Source: DAISKN01 sp963716925 (GTDB taxonomy: Bacteria > Acidobacteriota > Vicinamibacteria > Marinacidobacterales > SMYC01). Taken from it: DNA of 64,000 bases. Numbering within the stretch: position 1 is the first letter of the stretch; each line of letters opens with the position of its first letter. Shown here piece after piece: positions 50,289-59,181 of this stretch. The stretch is taken from NCBI GenBank assembly GCA_963716925.1, contig CAVQUX010000014.1:930001-994000 (forward strand), read 5' to 3'. Under the pieces are notes generated by a model. The model saw only the letters and a program-made list of their open reading frames with translations, was not told the origin of the DNA and did not search any database. The translations under genes and the position numbers were made by a program.

Positions 50289-51251
50289 TCAGACCCGGGC
50301 GTCGGCCCCGGCTTCGGACTTGGATTTCTTCCTCTCTCCCGCGGGCTTGTCCCGATACTGCCGCCACCAGACAACGACGGGAGCGGCGATGCCGATCGTC
50401 GAATAGGTTCCGGCGATGAGTCCTACGACGAGAACGAAGGAGAAGCCGCGGAGCACCTCTCCGCCGAAGAGGAACAATGCGATCACGGAGAGGAACGTCA
50501 GCCCGGAAGTGAGGATGGTCCGCCGCAGGGTCTGGTTCAGCGAGGCATTCAAGATCTCCGCGAGCGACTGCCTTCGAGCGAGCTTCCGGTTCTCCCGCAC
50601 CCGATCGAAGATCACGATGGTGTCGTTCACCGAGTAGCCCACGAGAGTCAGGAAGGCGGCGATGACGTTCAAGCTGATCTCGTAGTTGAATATCGAGACC
50701 AGGCCCAGGGTCACGAGAACGTCGTGGAAAACGGCGATGGTCGCGGCGACTCCGTAGATGGGCTCGAAACGGAAGCCGATGTAGAGCAGCATCGCCAGGA
50801 GCGAGAACAGGGTGGCGTTTCGCGCCTGCCGTCGGAGCTCCTTTCCCACCACCGGACCCACGATCTCCGTCGAGGAGTCGACCAGCCGGTTGTCCGGGAT
50901 GTCGCGCTCGAGGATCTCCAGAATCCGGTTGGCGGTGGTGTCGAGCGACTTCGCGTCGGAGTGCCCTCGCTCCACCCGGATCATCACCAGGTTGAGCTCT
51001 TCCCGGTCGTAGCGCTGGATTACCGCCTCTCCCATGCCGCCTCCCGTGAGCTTCTGCCTCACAAGGTCGATCTGGGGCGTCTTCTCGAACTTGGCGTAGA
51101 CGATCGTCCCTTCCGAGAAGTCGATGCCGTAGCGGGGACCTCCCTTTCGCGCGATGTCGAGAGCGCCGAGCCCTATGACCAGGAGAGACAGAGCGATGAA
51201 ATGCCAGCGGTACTTGAGCCAGTCGATGTTTGTGTCGCGGATGATATCCAT
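50289..51251 (-). CDS. secF: Protein translocase subunit SecF
   Basis: A 320-residue Sec accessory membrane protein with six membrane helices. The periplasmic domain contains YGIDFSEGTIVYAKF, and the conserved SVNDTIVIFDRVRE motif is in the helix 4-5 loop. It works with SecD and YajC to pull preproteins outward using the proton gradient. The gene is 17 bp after secD in the classical tgt-yajC-secD-secF order. Confidence 0.97.
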   Translation of the reverse strand: MDIIRDTNIDWLKYRWHFIALSLLVIGLGALDIARKGGPRYGIDFSEGTIVYAKFEKTPQIDLVRQKLTGGGMGEAVIQRYDREELNLVMIRVERGHSDAKSLDTTANRILEILERDIPDNRLVDSSTEIVGPVVGKELRRQARNATLFSLLAMLLYIGFRFEPIYGVAATIAVFHDVLVTLGLVSIFNYEISLNVIAAFLTLVGYSVNDTIVIFDRVRENRKLARRQSLAEILNASLNQTLRRTILTSGLTFLSVIALFLFGGEVLRGFSFVLVVGLIAGTYSTIGIAAPVVVWWRQYRDKPAGERKKSKSEAGADARV

Positions 51252-51268
51252 TGTTTGCCTCTATCCCC

Positions 51269-52813
51269 CTAGATGCTGAGCGACTCGACTTGCCTGCGAC
51301 TCGCGTAGAAGAGGTCGAAGAGGAAGTGCGAGACGAAAATGGAAGTGAACATGTTCGCGATGAGACCGATGCTCAGGGACACGGCGAATCCCTGCACCGG
51401 GCCGGTTCCGAACTGGAACAGGATCGCCGCGGCGATGAGACTCGTGAGGTGGGAGTCGAACACCGTCCAGAACACCTTGGAGAAGCTGGCGGAGATCGCG
51501 GTGCGCACCGTCTTGCCGGCGCGCATCTCTTCCTTGATCCGCTCGAATATGAGGACGTTGCTGTCGACCCCCATGCCGATCGTGAGGATGACCCCGGCGA
51601 TTCCGGGGAGGGTGAGGGTGGCGTCGAAGTAGGCGAGCGCCCCCAGGAGGAGGAGCAGGTTGAGGACCAGGGCGACGATGGCGTTCAACCCCGCGAGCTT
51701 GTAGTAGAACATCACGAAGGCCACCACGGCCGCGAGACCGACGAGAGAGGCCAGGATGCCGCTCTTGATGGCGTCGGCGCCGAGGCTCGGACCCACGGTG
51801 CGCTCCTCCAGGTATTCGAGTGAAGCGGGAAGCGCGCCCGAGCGAAGCTTGATTGCGAGGTCCTGCGCCTCTTCGAGAGTGTAGCGGCCCGTGATCTGGC
51901 CCTGGTCGTAAATCGCGCTCTGAATCGTGGGGGCCGAGACCACCTGGTTATCGAGGACTATCCCGAGCGGGCGGCCGATATTGTCCCCCGTGACCTGGCG
52001 GAAGCGGCTGGCGGCCTCCGGCTTCAATGTAAAGGAGACGTTCGGGGTATTGGTCTGGTAATCGATGGAGCGGCGCGCGTTCTTCAGGTCCCGTCCCGTC
52101 ACCACCGGGGTCCGGTCGATGAGGTAATAGGTCTTGTTGCCGCCGGCGTCGACTCCGGAAAGAATCTCCGTTCCCGGCGGCTGGGCACGCCCTTGAAGGA
52201 CCTGATCCTCGGAGAACCCCGCGCCGCGCACCAGTCGAAGCTCCAGCTTCGCGGTGGATCGGATCAGCTCCTTGGCGCGGGACACGTCATCGAAGCCCGG
52301 GAGCTGGATGAGAATCTGGTCGCCGGTGTCGCCATGGGGCACGATGACCGGCTCGGCGACTCCGAGCTCGTCCACCCGCCGGCGGATGGTATCGATGGCC
52401 TGGGTCACGGTCTCCGCCCGCAGGACCGCGACCTCCGCGGGCTTGAGCGTCAGCTCCCAGTTCCCCGAGCCGAGGCTCCTCGCTTCCCACGCGGGGAAGC
52501 TCGTCCCCGCCAGCTTGCGGAAATCCGCATCCTTGTTGATGTCGACCCCGGTGACCGAGATCCGCTGGGGCTCGGCCCGTTCCGCGCTCGTGAACGAGAT
52601 GCTCTGGTCATCCAGCATCTGGGTGAGCATTCCCGCTACCTCGTCGGTGACGGCGATGATCGCGTCGTCGGTATTCACCTTCATGACCAGGTGGATCCCG
52701 CCGCGCAGATCGAGACCGAGCTTGATCTTTTCCTGGGGAGGGTAGAAAGCCCAAATCGACAGACCCGTCACCACGAGGATGACAGCGGCCTTCCATTGCA
52801 GGTTCTTCTTCAT
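51269..52813 (-). CDS. secD: Protein translocase subunit SecD
   Basis: A 514-residue Sec accessory protein. GLDLRGGIHLVMKV is near residues 33-46, a large periplasmic P1 domain follows, and the C-terminal half has five membrane helices with GMGVDSNVLIFERIKEE, the SecD signature. It forms a complex with SecF and YajC. Confidence 0.97.
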   Translation of the reverse strand: MKKNLQWKAAVILVVTGLSIWAFYPPQEKIKLGLDLRGGIHLVMKVNTDDAIIAVTDEVAGMLTQMLDDQSISFTSAERAEPQRISVTGVDINKDADFRKLAGTSFPAWEARSLGSGNWELTLKPAEVAVLRAETVTQAIDTIRRRVDELGVAEPVIVPHGDTGDQILIQLPGFDDVSRAKELIRSTAKLELRLVRGAGFSEDQVLQGRAQPPGTEILSGVDAGGNKTYYLIDRTPVVTGRDLKNARRSIDYQTNTPNVSFTLKPEAASRFRQVTGDNIGRPLGIVLDNQVVSAPTIQSAIYDQGQITGRYTLEEAQDLAIKLRSGALPASLEYLEERTVGPSLGADAIKSGILASLVGLAAVVAFVMFYYKLAGLNAIVALVLNLLLLLGALAYFDATLTLPGIAGVILTIGMGVDSNVLIFERIKEEMRAGKTVRTAISASFSKVFWTVFDSHLTSLIAAAILFQFGTGPVQGFAVSLSIGLIANMFTSIFVSHFLFDLFYASRRQVESLSI

Positions 52814-52915
52814 GAAATCCGTTCTCCGAATGAGTTGTCTCGAGATCTTGCGCGAGCGAGTCGAAGACGACGTCCCCGGCGGAGACCGCTCCCGCTCGAC
52901 CGGGTCGATCCAGGC

Positions 52916-53230
52916 TCAGGGGCGCTTGGAGCTGTCCTCGACGAGCTGAGTGACCGCGGACTTGGCCACCTGGATCTTCACGTGGTCCGCGACCCGAAGC
53001 TGAATCTGGTCGTCGGTCACCCCGACGACGGTTCCGTAAATCCCACCGCTGGTCAGCACCTTGTCGCCGTTCTTGAGCTGGCCGAGCATCGTCTCCGTCT
53101 GCAACTGCTTCTTGCGCATCGGCCGGACGACGATGAGATAGAAGACGCCGAAGATCAGCACCATCAGCAGAAGCTGACTGCCGAAAAAGGAGGTCGAGCC
53201 CTGGAGCGGCGCCACCGAGGCGGTGAACAT
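52916..53230 (-). CDS. yajC: Sec translocase auxiliary protein YajC
   Basis: A 104-residue protein with one membrane helix (about 17-37), then YLIVVRPMRKKQ and the soluble NGDKVLTSGGIYGTVVGV domain. It is the small partner of SecDF. Its ATG at 53230 lies 32 bp from the tgt stop, and secD follows by about 100 bp. Confidence 0.95.
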   Translation of the reverse strand: MFTASVAPLQGSTSFFGSQLLLMVLIFGVFYLIVVRPMRKKQLQTETMLGQLKNGDKVLTSGGIYGTVVGVTDDQIQLRVADHVKIQVAKSAVTQLVEDSSKRP

Positions 53231-53262
53231 CGCATCATCATAGTTCACGGCCCGGGCGGGCT

Positions 53263-54402
53263 TCAAGCCGCGGAGTCGTCGAGTCGATCCTTCGAACCGG
53301 CGAGGAAGGCGGAGAAGCGGTCCTCCTCGATCGCGAGCCGGATGCGCCGCATGAGGTCCAGGTAGAAGTGCAGGTTGTGAATGGTGTTCAAGCTCGAGGC
53401 GGTCATCTCCCGGGCCACGAACAGGTGCCGGAGGTACGCCCGGGAGAAGTTGGAGCAGGTGTAACAGCGGCACTCGGGGTCGAGGGGGCCCTCGTCGGAG
53501 GCGTACCTCGCGTTCTTGATGGCGATCCTTCCGAGGCTGGTGAAGAGCGTGCCGTTTCGGGCGTTTCTCGTCGGGAGCACGCAGTCGAACAGGTCGATCC
53601 CGAGCGCCACCGACTCCAGGATGTCGACGGGAGTGCCGACACCCATGAGGTAGCGGGGGTGGTCCTCGGGAAGCTCCGCCGTCGACACTGCGGTCATCTC
53701 TCTCATGAGCTCCTTGGGCTCTCCGACGGCCAGGCCCCCGACGCCGTAGCCGTCGAACCCGAGCTCCACCAGCGCGCGGGCGTTCTCGCGCCTCAGGTCG
53801 GAGAAGGCCCCTCCCTGAACGATACCGAACAGGGCCTGGTCGGGCCGCGAGCGGACCCTCTTCGAGCGCGCCGCCCAGTCGAGGCTCCGCAGCGCCGCGG
53901 CGCGGGCGTCCCCTCGATCCGAGGGATAGAGAAGACACTGGTCGAGGACCATGGCGACGTCGGAGCCGAGCTTCTCCTGGATCTCGACGGCGCGCTCCGG
54001 AGTCAGCGAGTGCAGGCTGCCATCGAGGTGGGACCGAAAGGTGACTCCCTCGTCTTCGACGCGCCGCAGCGCCGAAAGACTCGCGACCTGGAAGCCGCCG
54101 CTGTCGGTGAGCACCGGCTTCGACCAGCTCATGAATCGGTGGAGCCCGCCGAGCGCCGCCACCCGGTCCGCTCCAGGGCGCAGCATCAGATGATACGTAT
54201 TCGAGAGCAGGATCTCGGCGCCGAGCTCGTCGACCTGCTTCGGAGTGAGCGACTTGACCGACGCCTGGGTCGCGACGGGCATGAACGCGGGAGTCGACAC
54301 CTCGCCGTGGGAGGTGTTGAGCCGCCCCCGGCGAGCACCCGCCGACTGCGAGAGCCTCTCGAATCGCGGCCTTCCGCCGGCTCCTGCTTCTAACGCGTTC
54401 AT
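53263..54402 (-). CDS. tgt: Queuine tRNA-ribosyltransferase
   Basis: A 379-residue enzyme that exchanges guanine for preQ1 in position 34 of GUN-anticodon tRNAs. The ATG at 54402 gives the normal family start; a longer reading frame to 54474 lacks support. Catalytic Asp residues lie in TDSGGFQV and LFDCVLPTRNARNG. The zinc site is CRCYTC with a following His. With queG at 0.5-1.7 kb this shows queuosine modification in this organism. Confidence 0.97.
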   Translation of the reverse strand: MNALEAGAGGRPRFERLSQSAGARRGRLNTSHGEVSTPAFMPVATQASVKSLTPKQVDELGAEILLSNTYHLMLRPGADRVAALGGLHRFMSWSKPVLTDSGGFQVASLSALRRVEDEGVTFRSHLDGSLHSLTPERAVEIQEKLGSDVAMVLDQCLLYPSDRGDARAAALRSLDWAARSKRVRSRPDQALFGIVQGGAFSDLRRENARALVELGFDGYGVGGLAVGEPKELMREMTAVSTAELPEDHPRYLMGVGTPVDILESVALGIDLFDCVLPTRNARNGTLFTSLGRIAIKNARYASDEGPLDPECRCYTCSNFSRAYLRHLFVAREMTASSLNTIHNLHFYLDLMRRIRLAIEEDRFSAFLAGSKDRLDDSAA

Positions 54403-54450
54403 GGCAAAAGCATAACCCCCCGAGCCCTCGCGAAAAAGCCCGGAAAAGCC

Positions 54451-54479
54451 TTGACAGGCCCGGGCGCGTTCCATATGCT
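54451..54479 (+). promoter_or_regulatory. Strong promoter of the mini-gene transcript
   Basis: TTGACA (54451-54456) and TATGCT (54474-54479) with exactly 17 bp between. Predicted start near 54486. Confidence 0.7.
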
Positions 54480-54485
54480 ACATCT

Positions 54486-54697
54486 AGTATGCCAACCCCG
54501 GACTCAGGCCATCTCTAGTTGTTTGCTCCCTCTCCGCTGGCCGAACCTGCGGCTCGAGGGGTGGGTGCTGGAGAGGCGAGGCTGGGGCCGGCGAGCGGAA
54601 AAGGCTGAGAAAACCGTGAAACATTTCGAGTTGTCGATATGCGAAAAACGGCCCGGCCCCCTCCGCTCTAACCCCTGAAAGAGAGGAGGCGAAAAGC
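54486..54697 (+). ncRNA. Structured 5' leader or small RNA
   Basis: About 210 nt between a strong promoter and a 15-codon ORF, with no other gene. It can form several stems: CCTCTCC near 54531 with GGAGAGG near 54571, and GCCG/CGGC pairs inside. It does not match RNase P, SRP, tmRNA or 6S RNA by eye. It could be a regulatory leader or an independent sRNA with the ORF as a side product. Confidence 0.4.
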
Positions 54698-54745
54698 ATG
54701 GCCAAGAAGTCGACCGCGAAGAAAGCTAGCAAGAAAAAGAAGTAA
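54698..54745 (+). CDS. 15-residue lysine-rich mini-protein
   Basis: The reading frame MAKKSTAKKASKKKK starts after GAGGAGG (54683-54689) at 8-nt spacing and stops with TAA. It is bracketed by a near-consensus promoter (54451) and a perfect intrinsic terminator (54771), so translation is plausible. The composition, with nine Lys of fifteen residues, resembles histone-like or ribosomal protein tails, and it could bind nucleic acid. It is too short for homology search to settle. Confidence 0.55.
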   Translation: MAKKSTAKKASKKKK

Positions 54746-54770
54746 GTAACTCCTCAGGGGTACCGAGAGC

Positions 54771-54797
54771 GGGGGTGGCATCCACCCCCTTTTTTTT
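54771..54797 (+). terminator. Perfect intrinsic terminator of the mini-gene
   Basis: GGGGGTGG (54771-54778) and CCACCCCC (54782-54789) with a 3-nt loop, then eight T residues (54790-54797). Confidence 0.92.
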
Positions 54798-54823
54798 CGC
54801 GCTGGGGACCGACATCTTCAATG

Positions 54824-54943
54824 GCGCTGGGGCCCCACCCCCAGCGCGGATTCTTACGGGCCCTCCGGGCCCGTTGCCGTGGATTCGGCGTCTCGTTGCC
54901 AGCGCGGATTCTTACGGGCCCTCCGGGCCCGTTGCCGTGGATT
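54824..54943. repeat. Palindromic repeat family 2, inverted copies
   Basis: A hairpin GCGCTGGGG (54824-54832) with CCCCAGCGC (54839-54847) is followed by two identical 45-bp units at 54841-54885 and 54899-54943, each with CGGGCCCTCCGGGCCCG. These are the reverse complement of the units at 21716-21800 with two short differences. Confidence 0.85.
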
Positions 54944-54962
54944 TGGGATCTTGCTTCCGGCG

Positions 54963-55800
54963 CTACAGCAGATACTTCTCAATAGCTTGGGCGACGCCGT
55001 TCTCGTCGTTGGTTCCCGTCTCCGCGAATCCTCGACTCCGGAGATCGGGATCGGCGTTCGCCATGATCACTCCGAGGCCGGCGGTCTCGAGCATTTCCAG
55101 ATCGTTCCAGTTGTCGCCGACCGCCATCGTGCTCGAGAGATCGATACGAAGGAGCGAAGCGAGAAACTCGAGCGCCCTGGACTTGGTCGCCTCGACGCCA
55201 AGAACGTCGAGGAGAGCGAGATCCTCCTCGGGATACTCCGTCCGGGCGAGGCTCGCGCGGTGCCCGCTGGCCGAGAGCCCGAGACGCCAGCGCGGTCTCG
55301 AAGCCTCGCATCTCCCGTACGCCGCCGGTGAAACCGATCTGGACCGGGGATCGCTCCACCCGCAGGGATTCCACCCAGATCGGCGGAGGCGAGGTCTGGT
55401 GGAGATAGCGGCCCATGGCGGCGACTCCGCGCGCCGACGTCCGCAAGAAGAGGTGACCCTCCGCGTCCGGGCCGTCGTGGATCACCGGCTCCATCCGCTC
55501 TTCTTCGGCCAGTTCGAGGACCCGGCGCGCGCATTCGAGCGAAAGAAGGCTCCTTCTCAGGATCGGACCCTCGAGCCCGCGACGAACGATGGCGCCGCTG
55601 TTCGCGACCGCGAAGGTCTCGGGGCCGAGCGGCTCGAGGTATCGGCGAACGGAGGGGAACCTGCGGCCGGTGACCAGGGCGATGACGACTCCTTCGCGGA
55701 CGGCGGCGTCGATCGCTCGAAGGTTCGCTTCGGGGATCTCCCGTTCGCTGTTCAGGAGCGTGCCGTCGAGATCCAGGGCGAGGAGTCGATACCGAGGCAA
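54963..55800 (-). pseudogene. Cof-type HAD phosphatase, frameshifted
   Basis: The N-terminal two thirds read as a Cof/HAD-IIB hydrolase: LLALDLDGTLLNSE (6-19), LVTGRRFPSV, VANSGAIV. After about codon 170 that frame becomes an arginine-rich nonsense sequence. The shifted frame downstream encodes a proper C-terminus, with YPEEDLALLDVLGV, then motif IV VGDNWNDLEML, then NDENGVAQAIEKYLL and a stop at 54963. Skipping one base between about 55255 and 55320 would restore the gene. It is either a recent pseudogene or a sequence error. Known members dephosphorylate sugar phosphates or FMN-type compounds. Confidence 0.8.
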
Positions 55801-55807
55801 GACGCCC

Positions 55808-57847
55808 TCACCGCTCGTACGGAGAGGTCACCCCGTCCCAGATCGTCACCTCTTCGATGACGTCGTCGGGCTCGAGGCCGTCGACGACCTCCATCCCGGA
55901 GGTCACGAGACCGAACACGGTGACGCGACCCTCGAGGCCGGGCTCGGGCAGGTGGGTGATGAGGAATCGGCTCCCGGCCGAATCCCGCCCGTCCTCGATC
56001 ATCAGAAGAGTGCCGCGAACGACAGGCCTTTCGTTGATCTCGGACCGGATGACGTAGCCCGGGCCGCCCCTTCCGTCGCCCCGGGGGTCGCCCGTCGCCA
56101 CGTGGCCGTTCGGGATCACCTCGTAGAAGTTGTTCCCGGTGAAGAATCCGTTGCGCGCCAGGCGGACGAAATTTTCGACCGTCCGGGGCGCGTCGGCGAT
56201 GAAGAGCTCGACCGTGACCGTTCCGCGGGAGGTCCGAAGAAAAGCCTGCGGCGAGTAGAGCGCGCTCAAGCTCGCCAGGTAGTCGTCGAGACCGCGCTCG
56301 CTCGACCGCGGGCGCACGCTCGCCTCGATCCCCGATTGCGCCAGGATCGCGGCGGCGGCTCGCCTCACGAAGTGGCTCGTATCGTCGAGCGCGCCGCTGA
56401 CGACGGGCCGCGCCTTCTCCGCGTCGAGCGACGAGAGGGCTTTCAAGAGCGCCGCACGGATCCGGGGATCCTCGTCCTTCTCCTCGAGAAACGCCTGCTC
56501 GACGGGGGCGAAAGCGTCTTTCGCGCCGGCGGCGGCGAGCGTCTCCGCGGCCGCGATGCGCTCGAAGGGATCCGGTGCCGAGAGGTGGCGGATGGAGACG
56601 GAAGCGGCGGCTTCGGGCGACAGCGCGCCGAGAGACCTCAGCGCCGCGGCGCGCACGCGCGCGTCGGGATCCTCGATCCACTCGCGAAGGAGCTGGCGCG
56701 GACGATCGCCGGGCAAGCTCGCGATGAGCACGGCGAGCCTTCGCCGGACCCTCCAATCGTCGTCGGCCCCGATCCCGGAGAGGAGAAGCCAGAAACTGTC
56801 CGGGTCCTGACGGGCGAGAGCTTCGAGCGCGAGAATCCGAATCCACGGGCTCGGGTCGCCGATGCGATCGATGAGAGGCTCGACTGCGGCCTCGCTTCGG
56901 AGCACGGAGAGCGCCCTCAGGACCTCCGTCTGCACGTACCGCGAGTCGGCCTCGAGATGCCCCAGGAGATCGGGCACGAGCTCCATCGCCCCGATCCGCG
57001 CCGCCGCTCGAATCGCCTCGATGCGGACCTTCTCGCTCGGGTCGAACACCAGGGATCGAAGATGCGGTCGGGCGTGCTCGGGGCTCAGATTCCCGAGTCC
57101 TCGCGCGCCGTAGAGACGCAGGACCGGGTCCGGGGAGCCCGCGTAGAAGAGATGGAGAGGCTCCGCCTGGTCGCCTTCGAGCTGACTCACCGTCCAGGCC
57201 GCGGGCCACCAGGAGAAACGCGGCGTGGCTCCTTCGGTCGCGACGGCGCTCCAGGCGAGAGCGGAGCTCCGGAAACTTCCGAGAGCGAACAGGCCGCCTC
57301 TCACGTCGGGCCGCGGAAGAGTCACCGAGGAGAGCGAGAGCTCTTCCGACCACTCGTAGGGCTCGGCTCCGCGCGGAACCCATTCCGCGAGCGCCGAGCC
57401 GATGGCTTCGGCGGCGCTCTCCCCCTGATTGCGGGCGAGAGCCTCGGCGGCCCGTCCGCGGACTCTCGGTTCCTCGTCGCCGAGAGCCGCGCTCAAGCGC
57501 GCGGCGTCGTCGTCGGGAATCGCGCCCTCGAGAATCCCGAGGGAGAAGGCGGCGGTTGCGCGCACGTAGGCCGAGGGGTCGGAGAGAAGCGAGACGATTC
57601 GGCTCGACGCCGAAGGCGAGCCGAGTCTGCCCAGGGCGAGCGCGGCGCGCGCGCGCACGCCGGAGTCGGGGTCCTGGAGGAGAGCCTCGAGCTCTCCGTC
57701 GCCCGGGGAGCGTTCGTCCTCGAGCTTTATCGCCCGCGCGAGTCTCGTCTCGACCGGCGGCACCTCGACCACCGGCGCCGGAGCTTCGGGGCACGCGGTC
57801 AGGAGGAGAGCCGGAAGAAAGAGAGCCTTGAGCCGGACGTTCCGCAT
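55808..57847 (-). CDS. HEAT-repeat lipoprotein with C-terminal cyclophilin-like domain
   Basis: A 679-residue exported lipoprotein (lipobox LLTAC, Cys19). Residues about 45-530 are HEAT/PBS-type repeats. Residues about 540-679 are a cyclophilin domain (TVTVELFIADAPRTVENFVRLA ending in TVFGLVTSG). The PPIase active site looks damaged: the family FHRV arginine is Glu here (FYEVIPN) and the SQFFI glutamine is Arg (GSRFLI), so a binding rather than catalytic role is likely. It may be a periplasmic scaffold or chaperone. The start at 57847 gives the signal peptide directly. Confidence 0.85.
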   Translation of the reverse strand: MRNVRLKALFLPALLLTACPEAPAPVVEVPPVETRLARAIKLEDERSPGDGELEALLQDPDSGVRARAALALGRLGSPSASSRIVSLLSDPSAYVRATAAFSLGILEGAIPDDDAARLSAALGDEEPRVRGRAAEALARNQGESAAEAIGSALAEWVPRGAEPYEWSEELSLSSVTLPRPDVRGGLFALGSFRSSALAWSAVATEGATPRFSWWPAAWTVSQLEGDQAEPLHLFYAGSPDPVLRLYGARGLGNLSPEHARPHLRSLVFDPSEKVRIEAIRAAARIGAMELVPDLLGHLEADSRYVQTEVLRALSVLRSEAAVEPLIDRIGDPSPWIRILALEALARQDPDSFWLLLSGIGADDDWRVRRRLAVLIASLPGDRPRQLLREWIEDPDARVRAAALRSLGALSPEAAASVSIRHLSAPDPFERIAAAETLAAAGAKDAFAPVEQAFLEEKDEDPRIRAALLKALSSLDAEKARPVVSGALDDTSHFVRRAAAAILAQSGIEASVRPRSSERGLDDYLASLSALYSPQAFLRTSRGTVTVELFIADAPRTVENFVRLARNGFFTGNNFYEVIPNGHVATGDPRGDGRGGPGYVIRSEINERPVVRGTLLMIEDGRDSAGSRFLITHLPEPGLEGRVTVFGLVTSGMEVVDGLEPDDVIEEVTIWDGVTSPYER

Positions 57848-57868
57848 CTTTCTAGTAATGCTCGCCTC

Positions 57869-57910
57869 GCTCTTCGCTCGGCTCGCTCCCCGCGCGCCTC
57901 GCGCGGGGAG
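57869..57910. repeat. GC-rich palindromic repeat, family 1, copy C
   Basis: CTCCCCGCGC (57886-57895) and GCGCGGGGAG (57901-57910) around GCCTC, preceded by GCTCTTCGCTCGGCTCG. The same hairpin and 5' flank as copy A at 14274-14343. It occupies the 160-bp gap between the HEAT-cyclophilin and NSAR-like genes. Confidence 0.7.
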
Positions 57911-58011
57911 GACGGCCGGATTCCCGCGTCTTCGCGCGTTCGATGCGACGCTTCCTCCCGGCCGGGCTCGCTCCGATCGCACAGGCTGCAGTTGCACTCT
58001 CGAGCAGCCTG

Positions 58012-59121
58012 CTACGGCTTCAGCACGCGCCGGGAGACCAGGTGCTTCTCCACCCGATCCCAACGCACGTCGTAGCCGATCCCCGGTCCGTCGGGGACGG
58101 CAATGGTGCCGTCCTTCCGCACCTGCACGGTAGGCTCGATGATCTCCTCGACGAAGTAGCGCTTGCTGTCGGCGACGTCGCCCGGGAGGGTGAAGTTGTC
58201 GAGAGTGGAGAGATGTACGTTGTGGGCCCGGCCGACGCCGCTCTCGAGCATCCCCCCGCACCAGACGGGAATGCCGTGCTCGGCCGCGAGCTTCTGGATG
58301 TTCCTCGCGCTCGAGAGCCCGCCCACGCGGCCAGCCTTGATATTGATGATGCGGGTCGCTCCCATCTCGATGGCGCGCCGGGCGTCCTCGAGGGAGTGGA
58401 TCGATTCGTCCAGGCAGATCGGCGTCTTTATCTGCTTCTGGAGCTTTGCATGATCCCACATGTCCTCGTAGTGGAGGGGCTGCTCGATCATCATCAAGTC
58501 GTACGCGTCCATCTTCTGGAAGAGGGGGACGTCCGCGAGGCTGTAGGCGCTGTTGGCATCGACCATCAACGGTGTCTTGGGAAAGCGCTCCCGCACCTTC
58601 TCGACCACCTCGACGTCCCAACCCGGCTTGATCTTCATCTTGATGCGCCGGTAGCCGTCCCCGAGCTCCTGCTCGATCTTGGCGAGAAGCTGGTCGAGGC
58701 TGTCCTGGATGCCAATCGAGACCCCGGAGGCGATCTCCTTCCGGTTCCCGCCGAGAGCTTTGGAAAGGGATTCGCCCCGCATCCGGGCGTAGGCCTCCCA
58801 GAGGCCCATCTCCACCGCCGCCTTCGCCATGTTGTGTCCGCGGATGTTGCGCATCGACGGGAGAAACTCGTCCGGATGCGCGTACTCCGTCCGGAACGCG
58901 ATCGGCGCGACGAAGTCCTCGAGGACGTGGAGCGCGGTCTTCACCGTCTCGTACGAGTAGCTCGGTCCCTCGTCCGCCACGCATTCGCTGACTCCGACGA
59001 CGCCGTCCACCTGGACGCGAAGGAGGAGGAACCGCTGGTAGGTGACGCGGGAGAAGCTGGTCTCGAAGAAGTGCTTGAGGTCGAGCTTCACCTCGAGGAT
59101 CTCGATCGATTCAATTTTCAT
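58012..59121 (-). CDS. Enolase-superfamily enzyme, N-succinylamino acid racemase / o-succinylbenzoate synthase type
   Basis: A 369-residue muconate-lactonising-subgroup protein. The catalytic lysines Lys161 and Lys163 (KMKIKPG), the metal ligands Asp188 (MVDAN), Glu213 (IEQPL) and Asp238 (CLDES), and Lys262 (NIKAGRVGG) all match the NSAR/OSBS arrangement. OSBS makes menaquinone precursor; NSAR racemises N-succinyl amino acids. No men genes or succinyltransferase are beside it, so which reaction it does is open. The ATG at 59121 starts MKIESIEIL as usual. Confidence 0.9.
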   Translation of the reverse strand: MKIESIEILEVKLDLKHFFETSFSRVTYQRFLLLRVQVDGVVGVSECVADEGPSYSYETVKTALHVLEDFVAPIAFRTEYAHPDEFLPSMRNIRGHNMAKAAVEMGLWEAYARMRGESLSKALGGNRKEIASGVSIGIQDSLDQLLAKIEQELGDGYRRIKMKIKPGWDVEVVEKVRERFPKTPLMVDANSAYSLADVPLFQKMDAYDLMMIEQPLHYEDMWDHAKLQKQIKTPICLDESIHSLEDARRAIEMGATRIINIKAGRVGGLSSARNIQKLAAEHGIPVWCGGMLESGVGRAHNVHLSTLDNFTLPGDVADSKRYFVEEIIEPTVQVRKDGTIAVPDGPGIGYDVRWDRVEKHLVSRRVLKP

Positions 59122-59181
59122 GGGCGGTAGGTTCCTCGCGAAATACTAGCAGATATCCCGGGGCGCTTCCGCGCTCGAAGC

